From NCBI GenBank assembly GCA_002505775.1, contig DAVY01000020.1, positions 1-64,000 on the forward strand: 64,000 nt of DNA, in the 5' to 3' direction. The DNA is from Euryarchaeota archaeon UBA130 (GTDB taxonomy: Archaea; Thermoplasmatota; Poseidoniia; Poseidoniales; Thalassarchaeaceae). Each line of letters starts with the position of its first letter. Position 1 is the first letter of the stretch. The notes beneath the pieces were generated by a model. The model searched no databases. It was not told where the DNA came from and saw only the letters and a program-made list of their open reading frames with translations. The translations under genes and the position numbers were made by a program. This document shows positions 51,879-59,760 of the stretch, one piece after another.

Positions 51879-53012
51879 TCATGGATAGAACAGGAATGCG
51901 GCCCCCAGGACCAGGTATGTCCCAAGCAACATTGCGCCTTCGAGCCAGTTCGACTTGCCATCAGATGCAATTATGTTGACTATCAAGACAGCGAGAAATG
52001 CCGAGACTGTCTCCAATAAGCCAAATTCGAATGTCAGTGGAACGTCGAGTGCCCAAGCCACTAGAATCATCATCGGAGCGACAAAGACCGCGATCTGAGT
52101 GGATGATCCCATTGAGATAGCAAATGAGAGGTCCATCTTGTCCTTGCCCGCGACCACCACAGCGGTGAAGTGCTCAGCCGCATTTCCGAAGAGAGGCAGT
52201 AGAATTACTCCGATGAATAGATGAGGTAGTCCTAGGCCATCGTCCGAGGCAGCATACTCTACTGAGTGTACGAGAATCTCTGCCATCCAGGATACAAGGA
52301 TGGTTGCTACAACTAGAAGGATTATGGCATCGCGCTTACTCATCTCTGGAGCCTCGTGCCCGTGAGTTTCAGTTGCGAACAGGTCTACATGAGACTTGAA
52401 CTGGAAGTACAGGAATAGGCCGTACAAGAAAAGTAGAACCACGGCCGCAACGTGACTCAGTCGCATTACTCCCTCCTCTCCCTCGACACCCCCCACGGTT
52501 GAGTTGAATACCGTTGGAATGATCAGAACTATCATTGCTAGCAACATAAGTGAGCCGTTTGAGCTAACCTGGGTTTCAGAGAATTTCTGCTCTGGGAAGT
52601 TGATTCCACCCCACAAAAATGCAAGACCCATGACGAGGAGTATATTTCCGAGTATGCTACCTATCAAGCTTGCTTGAACTAGGCCTACCATCAGTGCTTC
52701 CGTATCACTTCCAGAGGCCGCCTTCGATGCGGTATAAATTGCAAGAAGGGCGATTATCATCTCTGCGGCATTTCCGAACGTTGCGTTCAACAACCCGCCC
52801 AATGATTCTGAGGTATAGAGTGCTATCTCCTCAGTCGCCCTCCCCATCAGGAATGCAAGAGGCATTATGGCCAGAAGGGAGAAGACGAAGGACATCGACT
52901 CGTCATGCGCGATATATGCGAAGTAGAGTGTTATTGGAAGTGCTATCAATAATAGGTTCAGCTTACTATCTCTAGGGTTCATGGCTTGAACCCAGCTAAT
53001 CTCGGAGGACAT
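51879..53012 (-). CDS. calcium/proton antiporter (CaxA-like)
   Basis: About 377 aa with ~11 hydrophobic segments. Two inverted repeats each carry the GNAAE motif (GNAAEMIIALLAI and GNAAEHFTAVV) with the conserved acid residues of CAX exchangers. The frame remains open for ~100 codons upstream, but that part is not hydrophobic and overlaps the next gene; Met at 53012, 53021 or 52982 are possible starts. Probably exports Ca2+ (or other divalents) in exchange for protons. Confidence 0.88.
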   Translation of the reverse strand: MSSEISWVQAMNPRDSKLNLLLIALPITLYFAYIAHDESMSFVFSLLAIMPLAFLMGRATEEIALYTSESLGGLLNATFGNAAEMIIALLAIYTASKAASGSDTEALMVGLVQASLIGSILGNILLVMGLAFLWGGINFPEQKFSETQVSSNGSLMLLAMIVLIIPTVFNSTVGGVEGEEGVMRLSHVAAVVLLFLYGLFLYFQFKSHVDLFATETHGHEAPEMSKRDAIILLVVATILVSWMAEILVHSVEYAASDDGLGLPHLFIGVILLPLFGNAAEHFTAVVVAGKDKMDLSFAISMGSSTQIAVFVAPMMILVAWALDVPLTFEFGLLETVSAFLAVLIVNIIASDGKSNWLEGAMLLGTYLVLGAAFLFYP

Positions 53013-53107
53013 GTGACTCATTCTTCCCAGAGCCTCATGTGAGGTGAATGTTGCGCCTAAGCAGGAGCTTTCATTGCTTCTCGCTAGGACGGGGTGGCAT
53101 GCAGGGC

Positions 53108-53647
53108 ATGCGGAGGTTGGGACTGACAGGGGCTCCTGGTTCAGGGAAGACCACCATTGCGGAAATACTGAGGGAGGGCGAATTCGATATCTTGACAGTC
53201 GAGTCACTGGCATCTGAGCACGGGTGCATAGAAGCCGAAGATCCGAGGGACGGGGCGTGTCCAATAGACGTCGATAAACTGAAAACGATTCTAAATGGAG
53301 CCTGGGGCGATCCACCTAGAAAGATGACGATAGTCGACGGTCACCTATCCCATCTCTTGCCTGTAGAGGGAGTCATCGTACTCAGGTGCGATCCCGAAAT
53401 TCTACGTGCTCGTCTTGTCTCTCGAAATTACTCTGATTCTAAGGTTGACTCGAATGTAGAATGGGAGTTCATTGGAGGGGCCTGGAACGAGTATGCCCAT
53501 GATATCCCCTGGACTGAGTTCGAAACATCGAAAAACTCTCCAGAGTCAATTGTGGGACTTATTCGCTCCTGGATCTCAGATGGCTTCAAGCATGATGCCC
53601 CTGACACGACAATAGACTGGATTGAACGGGGGACTTGCGATGTTTGA
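53108..53647 (+). CDS. AK6/Fap7-type adenylate kinase
   Basis: 179 aa from ATG 53108, which sits 10 nt behind GGGGTGG. P-loop LTGAPGSGKTT (residues ~5-15), TIVDGHLSHLLP, and VLRCDPEILRARL match the Fap7/AK6 group, which supports late small-subunit rRNA maturation in eukaryotes and archaea. The C-terminal ~40 residues are unremarkable. The last bases overlap the start of the next gene. Confidence 0.82.
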   Translation: MRRLGLTGAPGSGKTTIAEILREGEFDILTVESLASEHGCIEAEDPRDGACPIDVDKLKTILNGAWGDPPRKMTIVDGHLSHLLPVEGVIVLRCDPEILRARLVSRNYSDSKVDSNVEWEFIGGAWNEYAHDIPWTEFETSKNSPESIVGLIRSWISDGFKHDAPDTTIDWIERGTCDV

Positions 53648-54314
53648 GAAGATGCGTGAAAGATGGACTAACGCGATACATCCATTGGTTGTCAGAATGG
53701 GTGACCTTGACCCCAGTTCTCTCACTTGGGCCAGTCTGGGACTTGCAATCCTCTCTTTCTACCTATTATCTCAGGCAACAGGGGACTCTACCGGATCAAT
53801 TTGGATTATTGGAGGCGTATTCCTAATCCTAATTGCCGGTGTATTGGATGCTCTGGATGGGGCGTTGGCAAGGCATCAAGGTACTGATGGTCCTTACGGG
53901 GACTTCCTCGACCATACCATTGACAGGGTGGTAGATGTAGGCCTACTCGTGGCAATTGGAATGAACTCGAGCTTTGTTGCTGAGCCAAGTACTGGCCTAA
54001 TTGCAGGACTAATGACTCTGTTCGGCTCCTATATGGGAACTCAGGCTCAATCAGTGGGGTTGGATCGTATTTACGGAGGTTTCTCCAGAGCAGACAGGAT
54101 GGTTCTTACCATTGTCGGCCTTCTTGTTGCATCTTGGCAGGCCTATTCGGGAGCTTCTGGAATCTCTATGGATTCGATGCATTGGATTATGGAGATGTTG
54201 AACCTTGGAAACAGTGAACTGAATGGGATGACCTTCGCTCTAGCAGTATCTGCCTGGGGAGGGGTCTATACCTTTCTAGTGAGATTCATCAAGACTCGCT
54301 CTCAGTTAATATGA
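53640..54314 (+). CDS. CDP-alcohol phosphatidyltransferase
   Basis: 224 aa with ~6 membrane segments. The CDP-OH-P motif DALDGALARHQGTDGPYGDF-LDHTID is intact (D-x2-D-G-x2-A-R-x8-G-x3-D-x3-D). It transfers a polar head to CDP-archaeol or a related lipid (inositol-, glycerol- or serine-phosphate type); the substrate is not determinable. Start ATG 53640 overlaps the kinase stop by 8 nt. Confidence 0.9.
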   Translation: MFEKMRERWTNAIHPLVVRMGDLDPSSLTWASLGLAILSFYLLSQATGDSTGSIWIIGGVFLILIAGVLDALDGALARHQGTDGPYGDFLDHTIDRVVDVGLLVAIGMNSSFVAEPSTGLIAGLMTLFGSYMGTQAQSVGLDRIYGGFSRADRMVLTIVGLLVASWQAYSGASGISMDSMHWIMEMLNLGNSELNGMTFALAVSAWGGVYTFLVRFIKTRSQLI

Positions 54315-54401
54315 CGGCTGAAGTAGCCATGTGACCAAATGGTGCCCTACCACGCATGGTTGAGGGTAATGGTTATCCTCTGTAGTACTCGCCTAACCCA
54401 C

Positions 54402-55520
54402 ATGAAGCATCTCATCAACAGAGTTCTGGAGCTTGATGAGGAGTCCGAATTACCCTTAGGACCTATAGATACCGAAAGTGATCCGGAGCTTCAGAGCTTA
54501 CTGATGTCATTGCAACCAAAGATACGTGTCTTTGGATGTGGGGGATGTGGTTCTAATACTGTTGCAAGACTGGAACATGAGGACCTCTTCGATGACGAGT
54601 ATGTCAGAGGAATTGCAGTAAACACTGACGCGCAACACTTGTTGCGAGTGGCTGTCAAGAATAAGATTCTGATTGGAAGATCAGCGCGAGGCAGGGGCGC
54701 TGGAGGAGATCCAGAAAAGGGCGAACAGGCGGCATACGAATCCGAGAGGTCCCTGAAGGCGGAGATTGAGTCGTGCGATCTTGCCTTCATCACAGCTGGT
54801 CTAGGCGGGGGAACAGGGACCGGAAGTGCCCATGTTGTAGCAAGGCTGGCCAGAGCCGCTGGCGCGCTAACAATCGCAGTGGTTAGCTATCCCTTCCTAT
54901 CTGAAGGAGCTCTGAGGAGACAAAATGCTGAGTGGGGCCTAGAGAGATTAAGGGAGGTCTGCGATACAGTTGTTGTGCTTCCAAATGAGAGGCTTTTGGA
55001 GGTTGATGGAGTAAGAGAGCTCCCTCTCGACGCGGCATTCAGAGTAGCAGATGAGCTCCTGATGCGAAGCATCAAGGGGGTTTCAGAGATGATAGCCAAA
55101 GAAGGAGTGGTTAATCTGGACTTCCAGGATTTGCGATCTGTTATGGAAAATGGAGGTGGAGTGGCAATGATCGGACTCGGTGAGGCCAGAGGTGAAGGAA
55201 TGGCAGAAGCCGCCACAGAGGAGGCGTTGCAATCTCCACTTCTGGATATCGATGTGTCCGATGCCAGAGGCGCGTTAGTCAATGTCGTAGGTGGCCCCAG
55301 TCTCTCTCTCGGTGACGCTGAATCATGTGCCAAGATCATAAGGGACAAGATCAACCCATATGCTAGAATAATCTGGGGAGCTACTACTGATCCTAGCATG
55401 GGCGATGGCATCAGAGTTCTGCTGGTTCTGACAGGAGTGAAGAGTGAGCAGATTCATGGTGCTGCGTTGCATACCCAGATGAGGAATTTGAAGAGTAGGA
55501 CAGTGGAGTTTGTCGGATAG
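54402..55520 (+). CDS. ftsZ: cell division GTPase FtsZ
   Basis: 372 aa from ATG 54402 (an extension to 54339 in frame is unlike the family). T1 loop GCGGCGSNT (46-52), tubulin signature GLGGGTGTGS (~134-142), synergy loop region NLDFQDLRSVMENGGGVAMIGLGEA. Polymerises into the division ring. Heads a run leading into secE and spt5. Confidence 0.96.
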   Translation: MKHLINRVLELDEESELPLGPIDTESDPELQSLLMSLQPKIRVFGCGGCGSNTVARLEHEDLFDDEYVRGIAVNTDAQHLLRVAVKNKILIGRSARGRGAGGDPEKGEQAAYESERSLKAEIESCDLAFITAGLGGGTGTGSAHVVARLARAAGALTIAVVSYPFLSEGALRRQNAEWGLERLREVCDTVVVLPNERLLEVDGVRELPLDAAFRVADELLMRSIKGVSEMIAKEGVVNLDFQDLRSVMENGGGVAMIGLGEARGEGMAEAATEEALQSPLLDIDVSDARGALVNVVGGPSLSLGDAESCAKIIRDKINPYARIIWGATTDPSMGDGIRVLLVLTGVKSEQIHGAALHTQMRNLKSRTVEFVG

Positions 55521-55554
55521 CAGACAATCAAACGCGACAGCCATGTCCGCTGTG

Positions 55555-55579
55555 CTTAAATGAGGCTCGTCGGTCGGCA
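55555..55579 (+). promoter_or_regulatory. promoter of secE (CTTAAATG + GGTCGGCA)
   Basis: CTTAAATG (55555-55562) with AAAT at 55558, and GGTCGGCA at 55572, 14 nt later. The predicted start near 55584 leaves a ~16-nt leader with GAGGTAG before ATG 55600. Confidence 0.6.
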
Positions 55580-55599
55580 GACCGCTTTGAGGTAGAACC

Positions 55600-55863
55600 A
55601 TGAGTGTTGAGAGTTCCAATGTTGGCGCTGTCGAAGAGACCGTACAGGGTTGGCAGGACGGTATCGAAGGAAGGATTAAGGGACTGCAAACTGGTTCTTA
55701 CGCTAGAATCCTGAAGATGGCAAGAAAGCCCTCCAAGCAAGAGTTCAGGCAGACTGTGATAGTTTGTGGAATCGGTATGCTGGTGCTCGGATTAATAGGA
55801 TTCGTGATGCTGTGGGGGATGGACACCTTGTTGCCTGACTTCTTCAGATGGTTGACCAATTAA
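55600..55863 (+). CDS. secE: translocon subunit SecE (Sec61-gamma)
   Basis: 87 aa. The conserved amphipathic ARILKMARKPSKQEFRQT precedes one membrane helix (~52-73) and a second hydrophobic tail. It clamps SecY in the channel. ATG 55600 with GAGGTAG upstream. Position before the Spt5 gene is the usual archaeal order. Confidence 0.92.
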   Translation: MSVESSNVGAVEETVQGWQDGIEGRIKGLQTGSYARILKMARKPSKQEFRQTVIVCGIGMLVLGLIGFVMLWGMDTLLPDFFRWLTN

Positions 55864-55876
55864 GAGGGTGAAAAAC

Positions 55877-56776
55877 ATGTCAGATGCTTTTGTTGCTTAC
55901 ATTCGTCATGAAGAGAAGGTCCTATTGATGCAAAGAGCCGATGAGGTCTCTGATTTCCCCGGTGCTTGGGATGGAGTCTACGGAGTAGGAGATTCAAATG
56001 ACCTAGATGCAGTTGCTTCGAGGATCGAGGAGGCAACAGGTATTCCCCATGAGAGCCTGACCTTCGTCAGATCTGGTGACGCCAGGGGTCTTGAGTTCGG
56101 GAACCGGCTGAATGATGTAACTCCTCTGCTTTTCCTTTGTGATACCGAAGAGGTAACCGCCAAAGGACTTTACAAGAGCTACAATTGGGTCGACCCGGGT
56201 TACATCAACTGGGTGGAGCCCGAAGATTCCTCTGATAGCAGATCAACCAGATATATGGTCCCTCAACTCGGGAATATGTATGGTGACGTGGCTTCATTCC
56301 TCTACATATTGAAGACCAGCATGGGTCAAGAGCAGAATGTGGCCAGGGAAATCAGGGCTAGGTTATCTGGGACTGGATCGCTACAAGACATTCAAGACAA
56401 GATATTCGGGGTCCTAAGTCCTAGCTATCTGAAGGGATTCATATTCGTCGAAGCCACCGCCATTCATCACGTTGAGAAACTAATAGGCAGAGTTGGAGTA
56501 TCAGCTACCCCAATGAAGAACTGTCGGAAGGTGTTGGACGGCGAGTCGCCATTAAGGGACATCCTACCATACCTAGAACCGAAGGCCGCAACAACCGGAA
56601 TCGAGGAAGGAAACATCGTGGAAATACGCGGGGGCGCCTTCAAGGGTGCTTCGGCCCGTGTGATTGGCGTAAGCGAGTCGAAAGAGGAAGTCACGGTCGA
56701 GTTATTCGAGGCGGCAGTCCCAGTAGCCCTCAACATAAGGGCCGATCAGGTAAGGGTCACCCAAAGAATGGAGTGA
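55877..56776 (+). CDS. spt5: transcription elongation factor Spt5 (NusG) fused to an N-terminal Nudix-like domain
   Basis: 299 aa, about twice the archaeal Spt5 (~145-150). Residues 1-115 look like a Nudix fold: AFVAYIRHEEKVLLMQRADE, DFPGAWDGVYGVGD, then DAVASRIEEATGI where the Nudix box should be, and YNWVDPGYI. The box (G-x5-E-x7-REUxEExGU) has lost its first Glu and one of the EE pair, so hydrolysis is unlikely. Residues ~141-225 are the NGN domain (LYILKTSMGQE, YLKGFIFVEA) and ~241-299 the KOW (EEGNIVEIRGGAFKGASARV). ATG 55877 follows GAGGGTGA; a GTG 9 nt upstream is an alternative. Confidence 0.9.
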   Translation: MSDAFVAYIRHEEKVLLMQRADEVSDFPGAWDGVYGVGDSNDLDAVASRIEEATGIPHESLTFVRSGDARGLEFGNRLNDVTPLLFLCDTEEVTAKGLYKSYNWVDPGYINWVEPEDSSDSRSTRYMVPQLGNMYGDVASFLYILKTSMGQEQNVAREIRARLSGTGSLQDIQDKIFGVLSPSYLKGFIFVEATAIHHVEKLIGRVGVSATPMKNCRKVLDGESPLRDILPYLEPKAATTGIEEGNIVEIRGGAFKGASARVIGVSESKEEVTVELFEAAVPVALNIRADQVRVTQRME

Positions 56777-56806
56777 GATTAGGGGGATCTGGTCACTTAC
56801 ATCACG

Positions 56807-56831
56807 CTCAAATAGGGAGAGTAGGTCGGCG
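56807..56831 (+). promoter_or_regulatory. promoter of uL11 (CTCAAATA + GGTCGGCG)
   Basis: CTCAAATA (56807-56814) with AAAT at 56810 and GGTCGGCG at 56824-56831, spacing 14. The start is predicted near 56837, leaving ~19 nt before ATG 56856 with AGGAGGGGG as ribosome-binding site. It lies downstream of the Spt5 stop, so the ribosomal run has its own promoter. Confidence 0.7.
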
Positions 56832-56855
56832 AGGCACTCAGGAGGGGGATTTAGT

Positions 56856-57134
56856 ATGTCAGCGCGCAATGAAACCCCTCACAAAATAATCCAGTCACTT
56901 GGTAAAAAGAAGTGTAACGGATCCTGGGAGGAAGCAACGGAAAACCTCACAATGGATCAGGTAAAGAAGATCGCTGATGAGCAGAAAGACCGCCTCACTG
57001 GTGCAACTCTTTACGCTAGGTGCAGGGAAGTCATGGGAACATGCGTATCAATGAGAGTAAATGTCGAGGGGATGTCTCCAAAAGACGCCTTGAATGCTAT
57101 GAGCAAGGGGGAATTTGCCGAGCATTTCGCTTGA
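56856..57134 (+). CDS. rpl11: ribosomal protein uL11 reduced to its C-terminal domain
   Basis: 92 aa instead of ~160. The C-terminal RNA-binding domain is complete: LTMDQVKKIADEQKDRL, then AKxL-like ATLYARCREVMGTCVSMRVNVEGMSPKDAL. The whole N-terminal domain (its usual Gly/Pro-rich region and factor-binding part) is absent; only 80 nt separate this gene from the Spt5 stop and the promoter and ribosome-binding site sit there, so no frameshift explains it. The C-terminal domain binds 23S rRNA helices 43/44. Confidence 0.85.
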   Translation: MSARNETPHKIIQSLGKKKCNGSWEEATENLTMDQVKKIADEQKDRLTGATLYARCREVMGTCVSMRVNVEGMSPKDALNAMSKGEFAEHFA

Positions 57135-57188
57135 CATACACGAATTGCGGGAGAGGTCCAACCTCGTTGACCGCGGAGGTGGTTTAGA

Positions 57189-57833
57189 ATGAAGGAAAAT
57201 ATACAGAACGCTATTCAGCAAGCCCTAGAAGGGTCTCCTGAGCGTAAGTTCGTAGAGTCAATGGAGATCTCATTTACATTGAAGGACGTAGATCTCAAGA
57301 ACCCAGCTAACAGGATACAGGAGGAGGTTCGGCTCCCATCAGGCAGGGGCAAACCCGTCAAGATCGCAATGTTCGCAGGAGGAGAGATGTCCACAAAGGC
57401 CAAGGCGGCTGGATTGGATGTAATCGACCCATCGACAATAGAGGATATTGGAGGTAATCGCCAGCAAGCAAGAAAGATGGCGAATAGATATGATTTCTTC
57501 CTGTCCGAGATTCCACACATGGGGACCGTCGGAAGGTTCCTCGGGGTCGTTTTGGGACCAAGAGGTAAGATGCCTCGCCCCGTACCTCCGAATGTGGATC
57601 CCGCAATGATAGCTGCGGGTCTGAAGGACACAGCGGTTGTGAGGTCCAGAGATAAGATAACCTTCCACACCGCCCTAGGTTCCAGAGAGCAGGGCCTTGA
57701 CGATCTCACGATGAATGCCATGGCTATCTGGAACAGAGTGATGAGCAAGCTTGAGAGAGGCCCTGGAAATATCAGGTCCTGCTACATCAAGACATCCATG
57801 GGCCCCTCTTACAAGGTCGAGGTGATTGCTTGA
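57189..57833 (+). CDS. rpl1: ribosomal protein uL1
   Basis: 214 aa, normal length. Binds the L1 stalk rRNA; LGPRGKMPRP and KVEVIA ends fit the family. ATG 57189 follows GGAGGTGG. The stop (TGA) overlaps the TTG start of uL10, so coupling is expected. Archaeal uL1 often represses its own operon; a mimic of the rRNA site in this leader was not identified. Confidence 0.96.
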   Translation: MKENIQNAIQQALEGSPERKFVESMEISFTLKDVDLKNPANRIQEEVRLPSGRGKPVKIAMFAGGEMSTKAKAAGLDVIDPSTIEDIGGNRQQARKMANRYDFFLSEIPHMGTVGRFLGVVLGPRGKMPRPVPPNVDPAMIAAGLKDTAVVRSRDKITFHTALGSREQGLDDLTMNAMAIWNRVMSKLERGPGNIRSCYIKTSMGPSYKVEVIA

Positions 57834-58849
57834 TTCCCAAGGTCGCGTCATGGAAGCCGGACCGTGTGACTGAGCTAAGGGACATAGTCTCCAAAGAGGG
57901 AATTGTTGGTGTTGTGGATATTTCGGGAGTCCCTGCAAAGAATATGCTGGACATGAGAAACTCCCTAAGGGGAATGATGACAATGACCATGGCCAAAAAG
58001 AGCCTTATCAGGATTGCATGGAAGGAAGCCGGCCTTTCCGAGGATGATCTAGAAGAGCTCCTTGAAGGCGCGATTCAGCCATGCGTGGTACACACTGATT
58101 CGTTGAACTGCTATGAGTTGTTTGATGAGTTGGAGAAAACCAGGCAAGGTAGAGCCGCAAAGGAGGGAGAAATTGCCCCAGAGGACATTGTCGTAGAAGC
58201 GGGGCCAACAGAGTTTGGACCGGGACCGATTGTCGGTGAGTTCAACGCAGTTGGGATTCCGGCAAAGATAGACAAGGGCGCGGTAGCTATCCAGAAAACA
58301 GTTACTGTAGTCAACAAGGGAGAGCCAATCGAGGGAGATCTTGGGCTAATGCTCTCAAAGCTTGGAATAAACCCTATCGAGATCGGATTGATACTGATGG
58401 GAGTCATTGATGACGGAGAAGTTCTTTCTTCCTCAGACCTAGACTTGGACACAGATGGTCTCAAGAGCGATATTATCTCAGCTACCTCGAACGCTTACAA
58501 CCTAGCATGTAACGTACGCTGGTTCTCCAGTGTCACAATGCCTGCTCTGCTTTCCAAGGCTAGCAGTGAGGCCCTATCAGTTGCCTTGGAAGCTGGGGTC
58601 GTCAACGAAGACACTGCCTCGGCGATAATTTCCCGTGCTAACGCACGTGCCATGGCCATAGCCGGCCAGTTAGATTCCTCAGCTCTCGATGAAGAGCTAG
58701 TTGCCGCACTTGGTGCGGTAGCGAGCACATCTGGTGCTGAAGTCGCTTCCTCCGAAGCGGCTGAAGGAGCGGCCGAAGAAGTCGCAAATGAGGAAGAGGA
58801 GGAAGAGGAGGAAGCTGGGTTCGGTGGACTTGGCGATCTCTTCGGATGA
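57830..58849 (+). CDS. rpl10: ribosomal protein uL10 (P0)
   Basis: 339 aa. N-terminal rRNA-binding part ([25 protein letters not shown]), then the insertion domain, hinge helices and the acidic tail [15 protein letters not shown] shared with P1. TTG 57830 overlaps the uL1 stop with GAGGTG 5 nt upstream. It anchors the P1 dimers of the GTPase stalk, in which uL11 is normally also part. Confidence 0.95.
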   Translation: MIPKVASWKPDRVTELRDIVSKEGIVGVVDISGVPAKNMLDMRNSLRGMMTMTMAKKSLIRIAWKEAGLSEDDLEELLEGAIQPCVVHTDSLNCYELFDELEKTRQGRAAKEGEIAPEDIVVEAGPTEFGPGPIVGEFNAVGIPAKIDKGAVAIQKTVTVVNKGEPIEGDLGLMLSKLGINPIEIGLILMGVIDDGEVLSSSDLDLDTDGLKSDIISATSNAYNLACNVRWFSSVTMPALLSKASSEALSVALEAGVVNEDTASAIISRANARAMAIAGQLDSSALDEELVAALGAVASTSGAEVASSEAAEGAAEEVANEEEEEEEEAGFGGLGDLFG

Positions 58850-58865
58850 AATAGAAGGTGAAAAA

Positions 58866-59177
58866 ATGGAATATGTATATGCTGCAATGCTACTGCACTC
58901 TGCTGAGAAAGAGATTGATGAGAATGGCGTTAGCGCTGTGCTAACCGCCGCTGGAGTGGATGCTGACAGCGCCCGTGTTAAGGCACTGGTTGCGTCGTTA
59001 GGATCCGTCGATATCGGAGAAGCTATGGCTACCGCTATAGCAGCACCCGTTGCCACAGGCGCCGCGCCTGCCGCAGCCGCAGGAGGAGCTTCAGAGGCTC
59101 CTGCCGAGGCCGCTGCTGAAGAGGAGCCTGAGGAAGACGATGGTGGATTCGAGGGTCTCGGCTCTTTGTTCGGATAA
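58866..59177 (+). CDS. rpl12: ribosomal protein P1 (archaeal L12)
   Basis: 103 aa from ATG 58866 (AGGTGAAAAA upstream). N-terminal helical dimer domain [17 protein letters not shown], then Ala-rich hinge and acidic end [15 protein letters not shown], which recruits elongation factors. Last gene of the run. Confidence 0.96.
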   Translation: MEYVYAAMLLHSAEKEIDENGVSAVLTAAGVDADSARVKALVASLGSVDIGEAMATAIAAPVATGAAPAAAAGGASEAPAEAAAEEEPEEDDGGFEGLGSLFG

Positions 59178-59196
59178 GCATTAGCAAAAGATAGGA

Positions 59197-59233
59197 TTCG
59201 CGAAGGCGCTATGGGCGATAGCCTGTTAGCGAA
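59197..59233. terminator. nested hairpin after P1
   Basis: TTCGC (59197-59201) pairs with GCGAA (59229-59233) around an inner stem GGC(G)CTAT/ATAGCC. It lies between P1 and the next gene and overlaps its likely leader (ATG 59239). Could end the ribosomal transcript or act as a leader element; unproven. Confidence 0.4.
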
Positions 59234-59238
59234 GCCGG

Positions 59239-59682
59239 ATGCACCCCAATCGTATACTAGAGATTCCAGTCTCAATAACCCCCACCGATGCGATTAGGTA
59301 CTTCAGAATAGCATGTGAAAGACGAGGATGGGAAGGGACCAGGCTGGAAGAAAGCAGGGTAGTTCACAGATGGGCCATCATAATGCCCATAGCTAGGTCA
59401 GCAAGAGTGATTGGGCTCTCGATAGATAGTGGTTCTGGAGTGGGTCTGTCTTTGAGATCATGGAGCTACACACCTGGTTCTGCAGGTAGCATAACTATGG
59501 TTTCATTCGAGATTCCATCGGGAATAGATGGAGATGAGTGGTCTACTTTCCTTCGTGAGTGGCATGATTCCCTTCCTAGGTGCCCTTGGAAGTGGAGTTT
59601 TGGAGAGCGCTCCATGATTGGCTACTTCAGTCCAGAATTCAGAAAATCAAGAAAGGCGTTTTTGTCAGAGGGTATTATTTGA
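59239..59682 (+). CDS. unknown protein, 147 aa
   Basis: Not recognised. Rich in Arg, Trp and Ser (AIRYFRIACERRGWEGTRL, IDGDEWSTFLREWHDSLPRCPWKW); no signal peptide or membrane span. The layout beginning with an N-terminal hydrophobic strand then amphipathic helices suggests a small globular domain. Lies right behind the ribosomal run, perhaps as a passenger of its transcription. Confidence 0.6.
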   Translation: MHPNRILEIPVSITPTDAIRYFRIACERRGWEGTRLEESRVVHRWAIIMPIARSARVIGLSIDSGSGVGLSLRSWSYTPGSAGSITMVSFEIPSGIDGDEWSTFLREWHDSLPRCPWKWSFGERSMIGYFSPEFRKSRKAFLSEGII

Positions 59683-59760
59683 CTTGAAATCCTAACTTTC
59701 AGAGAGAGGATTTGAAAGAGGGAGTGATTTTCAAGTGCCGAGTAGGAGGGGAATAAAGGC

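Noticed and set aside
53013..53315. N-terminal extension of the antiporter
   Set aside because: Polar and Pro/Arg-rich, overlaps the kinase gene on the other strand; real CAX proteins start close to the first helix.
56777..56855. Frameshift or sequencing error hiding the uL11 N-terminal domain
   Set aside because: Only 80 nt separate the genes and they contain a promoter and ribosome-binding site; the missing ~70 residues cannot fit in any frame.
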